From positions 85,900 through 136,984 of the forward strand of contig NZ_JAGGOZ010000042.1 of NCBI RefSeq assembly GCF_018614075.1: a stretch of 51,085 nucleotides of DNA, written 5' to 3'. Shown here in pieces: positions 15,732 through 24,135 of the stretch. Numbering within the stretch: position 1 is the first letter of the stretch; each line of letters begins with the position of its first letter. Both the position numbers and the translations under genes were made by a program. The notes beneath the pieces are model-generated. The model saw nothing but the letters and a program-made list of their open reading frames with translations. It ran no database searches and had not been told where the DNA came from. The DNA comes from Streptomyces sp. ISL-94 (GTDB lineage: Bacteria; Actinomycetota; Actinomycetes; Streptomycetales; Streptomycetaceae).

Positions 15732-16307
15732 TCACCTCCAGGTGTTCCCGGGCAGGGGCAGGGAGCGTCGCCCAACGAGGTTCCCGAAGGGCGACATGCA
15801 CGCCCCGCCTTCGCTCTCCCAGTCTTCTACGCGGCTCCGGGCGTCCCGCATTCCACCGCCGATGACGGCTTCGGCGGCCATCAGCGCGCGGGCGGTGAGG
15901 ACGCTTCCCGGGATCGCGGCGGCGGTCATCAGCCGGGCCGCGGCGGCGGGTGCGGTTTCGGGCGGGATCACCAGCAGGTCCCAGCGGCCGACGATGCCGG
16001 AGAGCAGGAACAGCTTGTCGGGGTCCTGTTCGGCGAACCAGCCCACGTGCAGGGTGTGCCCGGCGACAGGCACCGTGTGCGGGATGACGGGCCAGCGGGT
16101 GGGGTTCACCGTGACACGAGTGATGCGTCCCCAGGGTTCGTCCAACGCGTCGGCGAGCGCCGGAAGCTCGGCTTCGAGGTCACGGGAGCGTGGCCACCAT
16201 GCCCCGTCCAGCTGGCCGGCGAGCGTGGTCCTCGGCGTGAGCGACAGGCGCGCCGGGAGAGTGGGAGACAGGACGCGGGACGTGGCGCGGTCAGTGGTCG
16301 CTGTCAT
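15732..16307 (-). CDS. DUF5994 family protein
   Basis: A 191-residue member of the Streptomyces DUF5994 family, recognised by LDGAWWPRSRDLEAELPALADAL, GRITRVTVNPTRWPVIPHTVPVAGHTLHVGWF and the closing DLLVIPPETAPAAAARLM. The fold is probably a small mixed alpha-beta domain; function unknown. The ATG at 16307 was chosen because homologous sequence begins just after it; a GGAG lies 13 bases upstream. It is the first gene of the minus-strand operon. A second, frameshifted DUF5994 copy lies head-to-head on the plus strand at 16621. Confidence 0.8.
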   Translation of the reverse strand: MTATTDRATSRVLSPTLPARLSLTPRTTLAGQLDGAWWPRSRDLEAELPALADALDEPWGRITRVTVNPTRWPVIPHTVPVAGHTLHVGWFAEQDPDKLFLLSGIVGRWDLLVIPPETAPAAAARLMTAAAIPGSVLTARALMAAEAVIGGGMRDARSRVEDWESEGGACMSPFGNLVGRRSLPLPGNTWR

Positions 16308-16620
16308 GACGCGGACCCGTCTCCAGGCCGTCCGAGAAGGGCCCGGTGCCTTGATCGCCGGAAACGACGTCCGCGTGGGAGCGGGCGTACGAAACACTCC
16401 CGGTTCCTTCACCCTACTCCGGTCTGCGGTCCCGGAAGACGGTTCTGACCAGGTGTTTTCCGGTTCCGCCGGGAGTTCCGGGGCGTGCGGCCGTGAGTAT
16501 CACTGCGGGCACGCGGAGTACCGTGAAACGACAGCGGCACTGCGCCGATCAACAGCCACTCCGAAGCCGGTACCGGCGTCGGACGACGTGTCGTCGCACC
16601 CCGCAGACAGGCGGACCGAC

Positions 16621-17098
16621 ATGGCTGAATCCGACACTCCCACTCCACCCAGGTTCCTTCCGGACGAGATCCACCAAGCGGTCAAGCCCGGAACGGCCTT
16701 CCTGCGGCTGGAGACGACACAGACCCGCGAAGGGTCCTCGACGGCGCGTGGTGGCCGCGCTCCCGTGACATCGCGACCGAGCTGCCCGCTCTGATCACGG
16801 CACTCACCGGGCGCCTTGGTCCCACACGCGGGTCGGCCTGGACGCCGCCGCCTGGCAGAACATTCCGACCCGCCTGGTCATCGACGACCAGGTCGTGCAC
16901 CTCGACTCCGACCCGGTCGGCGATGACACCGTCCTCATCACCCGCGGGGACAACGACCACTTCGCGCTGCTGGTGATTCCTCCGCACACCACGGCCGATG
17001 CCGCCCGCGAGGCGATGGCCCGTGCGGTCCGCGCCGACAACATCACCCAGGCCGCTCAGATCCTCATCGCAACCGCACCTGGGCTTGATCCGCTTTGA
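16621..17098 (+). pseudogene. DUF5994 paralogue, two frameshifts
   Basis: The reading jumps frame twice. It starts MAESDTPTPPRFLPDEI up to LETTQTREG (frame 1), continues as VLDGAWWPRSRDIATELPALITAL (frame 2, from about 16735), and then as TRVGLDAAAWQNIPTRLVIDD through FALLVIPPHTTADAAREAMARA to 17098 (frame 3, from about 16825). Joined together this is a full-length DUF5994 protein. Each shift is explained by a single-base indel, so sequencing error is possible but decay is more likely given the IS debris directly downstream. Confidence 0.75.
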
Positions 17099-17133
17099 CG
17101 GACATTCGAGATCAGGGGCTCAGCCCCGGGAGG

Positions 17134-18030
17134 ATGTCCATCATGGAGAGCATGGGGAAGAAGAAGCCTTGCCCTCGCCGCTCGTTCACGCCGGAGTTCA
17201 AGGCCGAGATCGTCGAGCTGTGCCGGCGCGGTGACCGATCAGTCGGTCATATAGCCAAGGACTTCGATCTGACTGAGACCGCGGTGCGGGACTGGGTCAA
17301 GCAGGCCGAGGTCGACGCGGGCGAGCGTGACGGCCTGACCAGCAGCGAGCGTGAGGAGCTGGCCGCGTTGCGGCGGGAGAACCGCCGCCTGCGCGAGGAC
17401 GTCGACATGTCCGTGACCTGGAGCTGACCGAGAAGATCACCGCAGTCCACAAGCACTCGCGCGGAGCTTACGGCGCCCCGCGTATTCACGCCGTACTCAA
17501 GCGGGAAGGCGCCGGATGCGGCCGCCGCGGTGTCGCCAGGCTGATGCCGGCCGCCGGACTGCAAGGCCGACACCGCAGACGCAGGCACCAGACCACGATT
17601 CCCGATTCGCAGGCCGGCCTGACCTGATCGTCCGGGACTTCCGGCCCGACCCCGCCGGGCTGGACGCCCGCTGGTGCGGCGACATCACCTACATCCCCAC
17701 CGACCAGGGCTGGTTCTACCTGGCCACCGTCATCGACATCGCCTCACGCCGCGTTGTCGGCTGGGCAACCGCAGATCACCTGCGGACCGACCTGGTCGCC
17801 GACGCCCTCAACGGGCGCCCCCGCAAGACACTCGGCTGGCGCACACCGGCCGAAGCCCTCAACCAACAGCTACAGTCACTGCAAACAAGCGGTGTTGCAA
17901 CGACTCCTTGAACCCAAGCAGTACACCAGCCACCAATTCGCCCGCCTGGCTGCCGAGTTCGGCGTTCAGTTGTCGGTCGGCCGCACAGGACACTGCTGGG
18001 ACCACGCGCTCGCCGAGTCGATGAGCTGCG
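17134..18030 (+). mobile_element. IS3-family remnant with IS30 sequence patched in
   Basis: OrfA (17143-17427) has the IS3 helix-turn-helix (RRSFTPEFKAEIVELC...VRDWVKQAEVD) and leucine-zipper region (EELAALRRENRRLREDVDM), then loses its frame. OrfB follows from about 17427 with HSRGAYGAPRIHAVL, then after another shift DARWCGDITYIPTDQGWFYLATVIDIASRRVVGW, which holds the first catalytic Asp and the strand after it. At 17811 it switches to IS30-type sequence; from about 17912 IS3 sequence resumes (YTSHQFARLAAEFGV...HCWDHALAES) and stops. The segment with the second catalytic Asp is gone, so the transposase is dead. Positions 18031-18465 hold only broken frames. Confidence 0.8.
17811..17911 (+). 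repeat. IS30-transposase 3'-end fragment inside the IS3 remnant
   Basis: Reading NGRPRKTLGWRTPAEALN and then LQTSGVATTP, this is the C-terminus of an IS30-family transposase, complete to a stop codon. It replaces the piece of IS3 OrfB that should carry the second catalytic Asp. The join at GACGCCCTCAA could have formed through short shared homology. Confidence 0.65.
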
Positions 18031-18465
18031 CCCGCGCCTCTTCGCGGGCGGGCGGCGGCTCACCTGCCGCTCCCCGCGCTGGGGAAGACGATCGGATAGG
18101 AGACCGTCGGCATGGGTTGGGGCGCTGGCTGGTTTTCCCACGCCGGCCACTTGATCGGGTAGACCCACTGTCGCCTGTGGCCGGGGTAACTCCTGCCCCG
18201 GGTCCGCTCCGGCCCCCGCGGTCGTGGTGCCGTTGCCGAAGACGATCACTCCGGCGGCGAGCAAACCCAGCAGCGCGGTCTCCGCCGAGCCCCGGCCGGG
18301 AGTCGGACATGGCCCCTAACCGGAGTGCCGTCCGACCGTACGTAGTCATTGATCCAGGGCACAGCTGCATCCCCCACCAGTGCGCGAGGAACCCTCTGAG
18401 CAGGGCATTCCTGCGACTTGGGGCAAGCGGAGGGCGCGGCGAGGCAGAGAGGTCTAGACAATGAA

Positions 18466-18493
18466 GAAGGCCAGGTAGTTGACCTGGGCCTTC
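18466..18493. terminator. Hairpin beside att copy 3
   Basis: GAAGGCC-AGGT and ACCTGGGCCTTC form an imperfect stem, a slightly decayed copy of the perfect hairpin beside the intact tRNA. It sits seven bases from att copy 3. Confidence 0.6.
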
Positions 18494-18499
18494 CTTCAA

Positions 18500-18541
18500 G
18501 AGCGGATGACGGGAATCGAACCCGCGCTATAAGCTTGGGAA
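18500..18541 (-). repeat. att copy 3: 42-bp tRNA-Gly 3'-end duplication
   Basis: Identical to the tRNA-Gly(CCC) 3' end over 42 bases including the anticodon-loop half. The preceding TTCAAGAGC also matches the tRNA's downstream flank. This is the boundary between the second and third element remnants. Confidence 0.9.
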
Positions 18542-18618
18542 TCACCCGGAACTTGTACCCATGTGAGTCGCCTGACCTGCAGGAACGTGCGCCGGCGGCC
18601 TCTTCGTGATTGTTTCGG

Positions 18619-18670
18619 CGGTCCCCTTGTCGACCGCTGTTTACCGTCCCTACTGGCACGTTGTGGCACG
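18619..18670. repeat. Conserved element arm, homologous to 11331-11381
   Basis: The same block as at 11331, with two TGGCAC boxes at 18654 and 18664, about 80 bp beyond the att core. The rest of 18542-18915 shows no gene. Confidence 0.6.
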
Positions 18671-18915
18671 GACTCTCGTGTGGGGTCAGGGGCAATGCCG
18701 GTGGGGATGCCCGGTCGTGCGGGTGCCGGCTTTGCGTGTCGCCGTTTCCGTATCCGTATCCGTTCGCGATCGGCGACAACCGGACGAACATGGGCGGAGC
18801 AATTTAGAAGGCGCATGAATCCGGGGCGGAATAGAAATGAACTAGGCGAGCCGGTACCCCCGACAGGACTACAGGAGAGGCCACAGCACGTGCGCAACGG
18901 GAAGTGCAAGCCCAC

Positions 18916-19365
18916 ATGACCGCGATCGAAAGCCTATGGGAAGACTTTCAGCTTCCTATCAGAGACGCACTACACTTCGCCGACGGGCACTCCTGTGATG
19001 TCTCCCTCGACTCCGACGTGCCGAGCGGTTTGAGGGTGCTCGCCCCCTTCGACCTGGATGAGCTGCTGGAGAGTGATCCGTCTTGGGTGTCTTCGGTCGA
19101 TGGGCTGGCCGCAGTAGACCTGGGGAGCAAGGGGCTGCTGTGGGGCGGCGAGGGTTCGTACGGGTCCGAGGGGTTCATCGCACGGTTGACTGTTGATCGT
19201 GCGCTCATCTGGGCGATTTTCTTCAGGGAATCCAATCCATTTGATCGGATTCGGCTGTCCGAAAATGTCGCTATCTTTAGCTCGACATCGGGGATCGAGA
19301 TCACAGTTGACATTGACGATCCACGAACCCTGATCTCTGGACATGCATCGAACCGAATGACGTAA
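18916..19365 (+). CDS. Hypothetical protein, 149 aa
   Basis: An acidic soluble protein not recognised by family. It opens with an amphipathic helix (IESLWEDFQLPIRDALHF), has an SWVSSVDGLAAVDLGSKGLLWGGEGSYGSEGFIARL central block, and ends in beta-strands (VAIFSSTSGIEITVDIDD). GC is visibly lower than in its neighbours, with many A/T-ending codons near the end, which points to transfer. Size and style recall immunity proteins on mobile elements, but no toxin gene is adjacent, so this is only a suggestion. The ATG at 18916 was chosen; a GTG lies four codons upstream. It is the only non-transposon gene of the third remnant. Confidence 0.6.
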   Translation: MTAIESLWEDFQLPIRDALHFADGHSCDVSLDSDVPSGLRVLAPFDLDELLESDPSWVSSVDGLAAVDLGSKGLLWGGEGSYGSEGFIARLTVDRALIWAIFFRESNPFDRIRLSENVAIFSSTSGIEITVDIDDPRTLISGHASNRMT

Positions 19366-20469
19366 GGATCATCTCCTCCGGTCGTAGGAGAGCGCGGCAG
19401 GAGCGCGAGCCGCATTGCGTGGGGCCGGCGTAGGCGTGCGACGCCTCGAAGCCGGGGTTGTCCCTGTATCGCGGAGGCCAGGCCGAGCTCGGTGACCAGG
19501 AATGGGAGACGAGGGCGTCGACGAAGAGGTCGACCCACCGCGAGAGGGCGGCGTGCGGTGTCCTTCGCGCGCAGCTTCCGAGGGCAATACCTGAGCATTT
19601 TGACGTTGTGTCGGGGCTGACAGTTCTTGATCGTCGCGGTATGCCGGTTGTATGAGGTATCCGCAAGGTGGGGGTCTGACGTCGGAGCGTCAGGGTTTCC
19701 GGGAAGGTATCCGCCTGGAAGCAGCTGGGCTCTTCGCTAAAGGCATGTCCAGTGCCGTGATCGCGAAGCGATTACGGGTCAGTGAGCGATCGGTGCAGCG
19801 CTGGCGCAAGGCCTGGCGGGACGGCGGCCGAAGAGCCCTCCGCTCCAAAGGGCCGATGTGCCGGCCGAGAATCAGCGCCAGACAGTTCAAGGTGCTTGAA
19901 GCCGAGCTCGACAAGGGGCCCGCCGCTCACGGCTGGCCGGACCAGACGTGGACCCTGGCCAGGATCCAGACCATCATCGGACGCCGCCTCCACAAGGTGC
20001 TGAGCATCGCGGCTGTCTACCAGACCATGCGCCGAGGCGGCTGGAGTCGGCAGGTCCCGGCCAGAAGAGCTCTGGAACGCGACGATGCCGCGGTGGCCGG
20101 CTGGGTGAAAGACGTGTGGCCGCACGTGGAAGCACCGCGGCGGCGCTCGGAGCCTGGATCGTCTTCGAAGACGAAGCCGGTTTCTCGATGACGCCGCCTT
20201 CCCGCGCCACATGGGCCCGCCGTGCCCGCACACCCACCGTCCGGATGCGCGGCTGGACCCGCTGCCGCGTCACCCTTGCCGGAATGTGCTGCTACAAACC
20301 CGGCCAACGCTCCCGGCTGATCTACAAACTCCACGTCCACAACCGGCGTCCGGCCAAGGGTGAACGCCGCAGCTACGACTGGAGAGACTTCCGCTGGATG
20401 CTGGTCTACGCCCACGGCAGGCTCGGTGCTCCGATCGTCCTCGTCTGGGACAACTGTGAGACTGGTGTC

Positions 20470-20640
20470 GCGCCGTTCGGGGGTGGGGTCTGACCCGTGG
20501 GACAACTGGCCTTGGCTGCCCTGTTCAGGATCTGTCGGCTTCCGACACCGGGCGGTGCTCGCTGCCGCCGGACCCGCGGGCGTGTCCCGATAGGGGCCTT
20601 GCCACACAAGGCACCGTCACAGTTCTGACCGCCCACCGTT
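20470..20640 (+). ncRNA. Bridge RNA of the IS110 element
   Basis: The non-coding left end holds all four guide segments expected of a bridge RNA, in the right order. Target-left: TGGGACAACTG at 20498-20508, identical to the left junction at 20446-20456. Target-right: TGTTCAGG at 20522-20529, complementary to the target's right half in 7 of 8 bases. Donor-left: ATAGGGGC at 20590-20597, identical to the right IS end at 21775-21782. Donor-right: TCACAG at 20617-20622, the exact complement of CTGTGA at the left end. A perfect TGTCGG/CCGACA hairpin (20533-20547) separates the two loops, and a GCCTTG/CAAGGC hairpin (20596-20612) lies inside the donor loop. RNA ends are estimates. Confidence 0.7.
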
Positions 20641-20679
20641 CCGACGTCGGCCACAGCCCCACGTCGACCGAGGAGCCAC

Positions 20680-21768
20680 GTGACCGTCACCAGCATGCCC
20701 CACCCGAACCTACTCGCACAGCCCGATGCGCCCTTGCCAGAGGACGTGCTCCTGGGGGTGGACACCCACAAGGACGTGCACGTCGCCGCCGTGATCACCG
20801 TGCTCGGAGTGTCCCTGGCCCACCAGGAGTTCCCGACCACCGCCGTCGGATACCGCCAGCTTCTGGCCTGGGCCCGCTCCTTCGGCACCCTTCACCGGGC
20901 CGGGGTGGAGTGCACCGGATCGTATGGGGCCGCCCTGACACGCTTCCTGATCCGCGAGAACATCCAGGTCGTCGAGGTGAACCAACCCGACCGCGCCATG
21001 CGACGCAAGCGAGGCAAGACCGACGCCGTCGACGCGGAAGCAGCTGCCCGCTCTTTGTTATCCGGACGCGCTGACGCCATACCCAAGAGCGGCGACGGGC
21101 CGGCCGCCGACATGCGCGTGCTCCGGCTGGCCAAGGAACCAGCGATCAAGGCCCGAACTCAGGCGAAGAACCAGCTCAAGGCCGTCCTGCTCGGAGTCGA
21201 CCCCGCACTCCGCGAAATCTTGTCCGGCCTCACGAACACTGTCCTCGTCTCTCAGTGCGCCGACCTTACCGACACCGGCGACGCGGCCGTCTTCACCCTG
21301 CGACTGCTGGCCCGGCGTATTCAGCAGCTGACGACCGAGGCGAAAGAGCTCACCCGCCGGATCGCCAAGGCCGTCCGCCACTGCTACCCGCAGCTCCTGG
21401 ACATCACCGGCGTCGGCCCCGACAGCGCCGCTGCCCTGCTCATCGCCGCAGGCGACAACCCCGAGCGGCTGTCCAGCGAGGCATCGTTCGCCGCGCTATG
21501 CGGTGTGAGCCCCGTCGAACAGTCCTCCGGCAAGACACAACGCCGCAGACTGAACCGCGGTGGAAACAGACAAGCCAACGCGGCCCTCTACCGCGTCGTC
21601 ATAACCCGACTCCGCCGTGATGACCGCACACGCCTCTACCTCGAACGACGCACAAAACAAGGCATGTCGAAACGAGAAATCATCCGTTGTCTCAAACGCT
21701 ACGTCGCACGTGAGATCTACCGCCAAATCCAACCGACGCCACCTACCGCCCCGTCCTCAACGGCTTGA
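20680..21768 (+). CDS. IS110-family transposase (DEDD recombinase)
   Basis: A full-length 362-residue transposase that uses a bridge RNA to join IS ends to a matched target. The RuvC-like DEDD domain is intact: GVDTHKDVHVAA (first Asp, about residue 28), GVECTGSYG (Glu), and KTDAVDAEAAARSL (the Asp pair). The coiled-coil middle is followed by the Tnp domain: LLDITGVGPDSAAALL, ALCGVSPVEQSSGKTQRRRLNRGGNRQAN with the catalytic Ser, and MSKREIIRCLKRYVAREIY. No frameshift is present, so it may be active. It starts 225 bp into the element, directly after the bridge-RNA region. Confidence 0.95.
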   Translation: MTVTSMPHPNLLAQPDAPLPEDVLLGVDTHKDVHVAAVITVLGVSLAHQEFPTTAVGYRQLLAWARSFGTLHRAGVECTGSYGAALTRFLIRENIQVVEVNQPDRAMRRKRGKTDAVDAEAAARSLLSGRADAIPKSGDGPAADMRVLRLAKEPAIKARTQAKNQLKAVLLGVDPALREILSGLTNTVLVSQCADLTDTGDAAVFTLRLLARRIQQLTTEAKELTRRIAKAVRHCYPQLLDITGVGPDSAAALLIAAGDNPERLSSEASFAALCGVSPVEQSSGKTQRRRLNRGGNRQANAALYRVVITRLRRDDRTRLYLERRTKQGMSKREIIRCLKRYVAREIYRQIQPTPPTAPSSTA

Positions 21769-22348
21769 CGCAACATAGGGGCATCCTCAACACCCACCGC
21801 ACCAAAGGCATGCGCGAGTTCATCGAGGCCACGGACTGGCTCACCGTCTACCACCTGCCCGCCTACCCACCCGACCTCAACCCCGTCGAAGGCATCTGGT
21901 CAGCCCTCAGACGCACCGCACACGCCAACACCGCCTTCACCACCCCCGAACACCTCGTCCAAACCCTCCGCACCGGCCTCAGAAAGATCCAATACCGAAG
22001 CGAAGCCATCGATGGCTGCCTCACCGTCACCGGACTCACATGACGACACCACGCCAAAAACCTCAGTAAGTCACAGATCGATCACTGGTTGTGACCATCG
22101 GCTGAATCGGAGGTCCGCCTCGGGTGTCGGACGAGGCGCACCTCGCGGGCTGCCTGGGAGGTGACGTCGTCCGTGTCCGCCGCGTGAACCGGCGGGCCTG
22201 GGTGCGCGGTTGGCCGCTCGGTTCTGGGGAGGTGTGCACGCGCGGCCCAGAGTGTATGAAGTGTCTCTCCTGATGCCGGGCGGTGCTGGACTCGGGTGGT
22301 GCGAGTGGCGCGAAAGGCAGAAGGCCGCTGACCACGCCGCCCAGGGGA

Positions 22349-22370
22349 CAAGTGGTGCGCAAGTGGTGCG
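22349..22370. repeat. Direct repeat CAAGTGGTGCG x2, candidate arm sites
   Basis: Two adjacent, identical 11-bp repeats lie 64 bp from the intact tRNA, mirroring the paired boxes on the other side of att copies 2 and 3. They probably bound an integrase or excisionase of the element that abuts the tRNA. No gene is supported in 22069-22394. Confidence 0.5.
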
Positions 22371-22394
22371 GAGCCCTGAGTAGGTCTAGACGAT

Positions 22395-22429
22395 AAAGAA
22401 GGCCCAGGTCGGTGACCTGGGCCTTCTTT
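22395..22429 (-). terminator. Terminator of the tRNA-Gly gene
   Basis: A 16-bp perfect stem (AAAGAAGGCCCAGGTC) with a three-base loop lies five bases past the tRNA 3' end. Related hairpins stand beside att copies 2 and 3. Confidence 0.85.
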
Positions 22430-22433
22430 CAAG

Positions 22434-22504
22434 AGCGGATGACGGGAATCGAACCCGCGCTATAAGCTTGGGAAGCTCATGTTCTACCATTAAACTACAT
22501 CCGC
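22434..22504 (-). tRNA. tRNA-Gly (anticodon CCC)
   Basis: A complete cloverleaf of 71 bases. The acceptor stem GCGGATG pairs with CATCCGC. The D-loop contains TAATGGTAGAAC, the anticodon loop reads CTTCCCAAG with anticodon CCC, and the T-arm is GCGGGTTCGATTCCCGT, with discriminator U. CCA is not encoded. Its 3' half is the integration site for the stacked elements to the left; the gene itself remains whole. Confidence 0.97.
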
Positions 22505-22728
22505 ACGGCGGTCCAGCTGCTGGAGCCGTATCGTTACTCACTCTACCTCATGATCGACCCTCGGTGAATTTGCCGCGGGGTCGTTGTTGTGTGGTGCGTG
22601 CACCGGGGCGTGTGGGCGCGGGAGTTGGGGCGTACCGTGTGGGTGCGGAGCGGCGGCTGGAGTGGGTCCCGCTTCATCCCCTAATGTGGCGATTCATCGC
22701 AGTATCGCTCGTTGGGGAAAGGGACTCG

Positions 22729-22896
22729 ATGGAGCACACCGTCGTCCGTTGTGCCGAAGGGCACGTTTTCAGTACCGCCTCCTTCCCGCTGCAGCATCTC
22801 GGTGCCGGCCGGATCGGGCCGGGGCGGCTGCTGCGGTGTCCGCGGTGCGCGCGGCTGAGGCAGGCCGTGCCCGTGGGGCCGGCGGTCAAGCGATAG
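22729..22896 (+). CDS. Small zinc-ribbon-like protein, 55 aa
   Basis: It begins [20 protein letters not shown] and contains [17 protein letters not shown]. The spaced Cys-x(4)-His and Cys-x(2)-Cys sets suggest one zinc-binding ribbon. Short proteins of this form are widespread in Streptomyces beside this tRNA-Gly and dcd; the function is unknown. The ATG at 22729 has GGGAAAGGGA upstream; the frame continues further upstream but across the tRNA, so the short form is right. It is probably cotranscribed with dcd 65 bp downstream, or expressed alone. Confidence 0.8.
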   Translation: MEHTVVRCAEGHVFSTASFPLQHLGAGRIGPGRLLRCPRCARLRQAVPVGPAVKR

Positions 22897-22961
22897 CGGA
22901 CGGGCGCGCGGGCGCCGCTCTCGATTGGGGGTGGCCCGCGCGCTCTGCGTATCCTCGGGGC

Positions 22962-23549
22962 GTGCTTCTCTCTGACAAAGACCTCCGGGCCGAGATCGAC
23001 AGCGGACGGGTTCGCATCGACCCGTTCGAGGAGTCGATGGTGCAGCCCTCCAGCATCGACGTGCGTCTCGACCGGTTCTTCCGGGTCTTCGAGAATCACC
23101 GCTACGCGCACATCGACCCCGCGGTCGAGCAGGCCGACCTGACCCGGATGGTCGAGCCGGAGGGGGACGAGGCCTTCATCCTCCACCCCGGTGAGTTCGT
23201 ACTCGCCTCCACCTACGAGGTCGTCTCGCTGCCCGACGACATCGCCTCCAGACTGGAGGGGAAGTCCAGTCTGGGCCGCCTCGGCCTGGTGACGCATTCG
23301 ACCGCCGGGTTCATCGACCCCGGTTTCTCGGGTCACGTGACCCTGGAGCTGTCGAACCTCGCCACGCTGCCGATCAAGCTCTGGCCGGGTATGAAGATCG
23401 GGCAGCTGTGCATGTTCCGGCTCAGCTCGCCCGCGGAGTTCCCCTACGGCAGCGAGCGGTACGGGTCCAGGTACCAGGGGCAGCGCGGACCGACCGCCTC
23501 GCGCTCCTTCCAGAACTTCCACCGCACCCAGGTGAGGCACGAGGCATGA
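22962..23549 (+). CDS. dcd: dCTP deaminase
   Basis: A 195-residue dCTP deaminase that converts dCTP to dUTP for thymidylate synthesis. Trimeric-dUTPase-fold signatures are intact: [50 protein letters not shown] (with the catalytic [10 protein letters not shown] segment), [21 protein letters not shown] and [16 protein letters not shown] (C-terminal closing loop). Length agrees with actinobacterial orthologues. The start is GTG at 22962. Its stop overlaps the ATG of the phosphoribosyltransferase gene (ATGA), so the two are coupled, which fits a shared nucleotide-metabolism role. Confidence 0.97.
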   Translation: MLLSDKDLRAEIDSGRVRIDPFEESMVQPSSIDVRLDRFFRVFENHRYAHIDPAVEQADLTRMVEPEGDEAFILHPGEFVLASTYEVVSLPDDIASRLEGKSSLGRLGLVTHSTAGFIDPGFSGHVTLELSNLATLPIKLWPGMKIGQLCMFRLSSPAEFPYGSERYGSRYQGQRGPTASRSFQNFHRTQVRHEA

Positions 23550-24046
23550 GTGACGTAGTGCGCGAGAACCTCGACTACGAGGGGTTCGGGCGGGCTGTGC
23601 GGCAGCTCGCTCAGACCATCGCCGACGACGGGTACGAGCCCGACATCATCCTGAGCATCGCCCGGGGCGGGGTCTTCGTCGCGGGCGGGCTGGCGTACGC
23701 GCTCGACTGCAAGAACATCCACCTGGTGAACGTGGAGTTCTACACGGGTGTCGGCACCACCCTGGAGATGCCGGTCATGCTGGCGCCCGTGCCTGAGGCG
23801 ATCGACTTCACCGACAAGAAGGTCCTCATCGCCGACGACGTGGCCGACACCGGGAAGACGCTGAAGCTCGTCCACGACTTCTGCCTCGGTCATGTCGCCG
23901 AGGTGCGGTCCGCCGTCATCTACGAGAAGTCCCACTCGCTCGTGAAGTGCGAGTACGTGTGGAAGAAGACCGACGAGTGGATCAACTTCCCGTGGTCCGT
24001 CGAGCCGCCCGTCGTGAAGCGTGAGGGCCAGGTACTCGACGCCTGA
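23546..24046 (+). CDS. Phosphoribosyltransferase, 166 aa
   Basis: A type I phosphoribosyltransferase fold. The PRPP-binding loop is [18 protein letters not shown] (about residues 93-110), preceded by [21 protein letters not shown], the pyrophosphate loop. The hood ends with [17 protein letters not shown], typical of the xanthine/hypoxanthine (Gpt-like) group, so the substrate is probably a purine base, though this is not proven. The ATG overlaps the dcd stop. A strong terminator follows 14 bp after the stop. Confidence 0.9.
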   Translation: MSDVVRENLDYEGFGRAVRQLAQTIADDGYEPDIILSIARGGVFVAGGLAYALDCKNIHLVNVEFYTGVGTTLEMPVMLAPVPEAIDFTDKKVLIADDVADTGKTLKLVHDFCLGHVAEVRSAVIYEKSHSLVKCEYVWKKTDEWINFPWSVEPPVVKREGQVLDA

Positions 24047-24060
24047 TCGTGCAGAGGGCG

Positions 24061-24101
24061 GAAGGCCCGCCGCCGCACTCCGTGCGGGGCGGGCCTTCTT
24101 T
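24061..24101 (+). terminator. Terminator after the dcd operon
   Basis: GAAGGCCCGCC pairs with GGCGGGCCTTC, an inner CGCAC/GTGCG stem extends the hairpin, and a TTTT run follows. Confidence 0.9.
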
Positions 24102-24135
24102 TCGTTCCCTCGTGCGGCCGGTGCCGCAGCCGGGT

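Larger units (their letters stand above)
20455..21785 (+). mobile_element. Intact IS110-family element, 1331 bp
   Basis: The ends are set by restoring the interrupted IS630 gene: left flank ...GGGACAAC (to 20454) joins right flank CTCAACACC (from 21786) to give an uninterrupted VWDNLNTH reading. There is no target duplication and no inverted repeats, as expected for IS110. A 225-bp non-coding left end precedes the transposase, with only 17 bp after it, which is the IS110-group (not IS1111) layout. Confidence 0.9.
19652..22043 (+). pseudogene. IS630 transposase, frameshifted and split by IS110
   Basis: The N-terminal part (19652 to about 20150) carries the helix-turn-helix (AAGLFAKGMSSAVIAKRLRVS...SVQRWRKAW). 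One base is missing near 20140, after which WIVFEDEAGFSM (first catalytic Asp region) through YDWRDFRWMLVYAHG and IVLVWDN (second Asp) continues in another frame. IS110 interrupts immediately after VWDN. Beyond it, LNTHRTKGMREFIEATDWLTVYHLPAYPPDLNPVEGIWSALR (the Glu motif) completes the transposase to 22043. Removing the insert restores an in-frame junction, so the frameshift either predates the insertion or is a programmed one. Confidence 0.85.
19588..22068 (+). mobile_element. IS630-family element, interrupted by IS110
   Basis: TA dinucleotides at 19588-19589 and 22067-22068 (the target duplication of IS630/mariner elements) flank imperfect inverted repeats of about 26 bp; the best-preserved part is TTTTG-CGT-GTGTCG on both sides. 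Without the 1331-bp IS110 insert the element is about 1150 bp, normal for IS630. The 220 bp before it (19366-19587) show no gene. Confidence 0.8.

Noticed and set aside
18246..18791. Minus-strand frames with a LLAAGVIVFGNGTTTAG stretch
   Set aside because: A membrane-like piece of an element gene can be seen near 18240-18310, but it changes frame at both ends and runs through the att copy; too broken to annotate.
22082..22432. Frames between IS630 and the tRNA
   Set aside because: Low-complexity Arg/Pro/Thr translations, no ribosome sites, and they run into the tRNA terminator.
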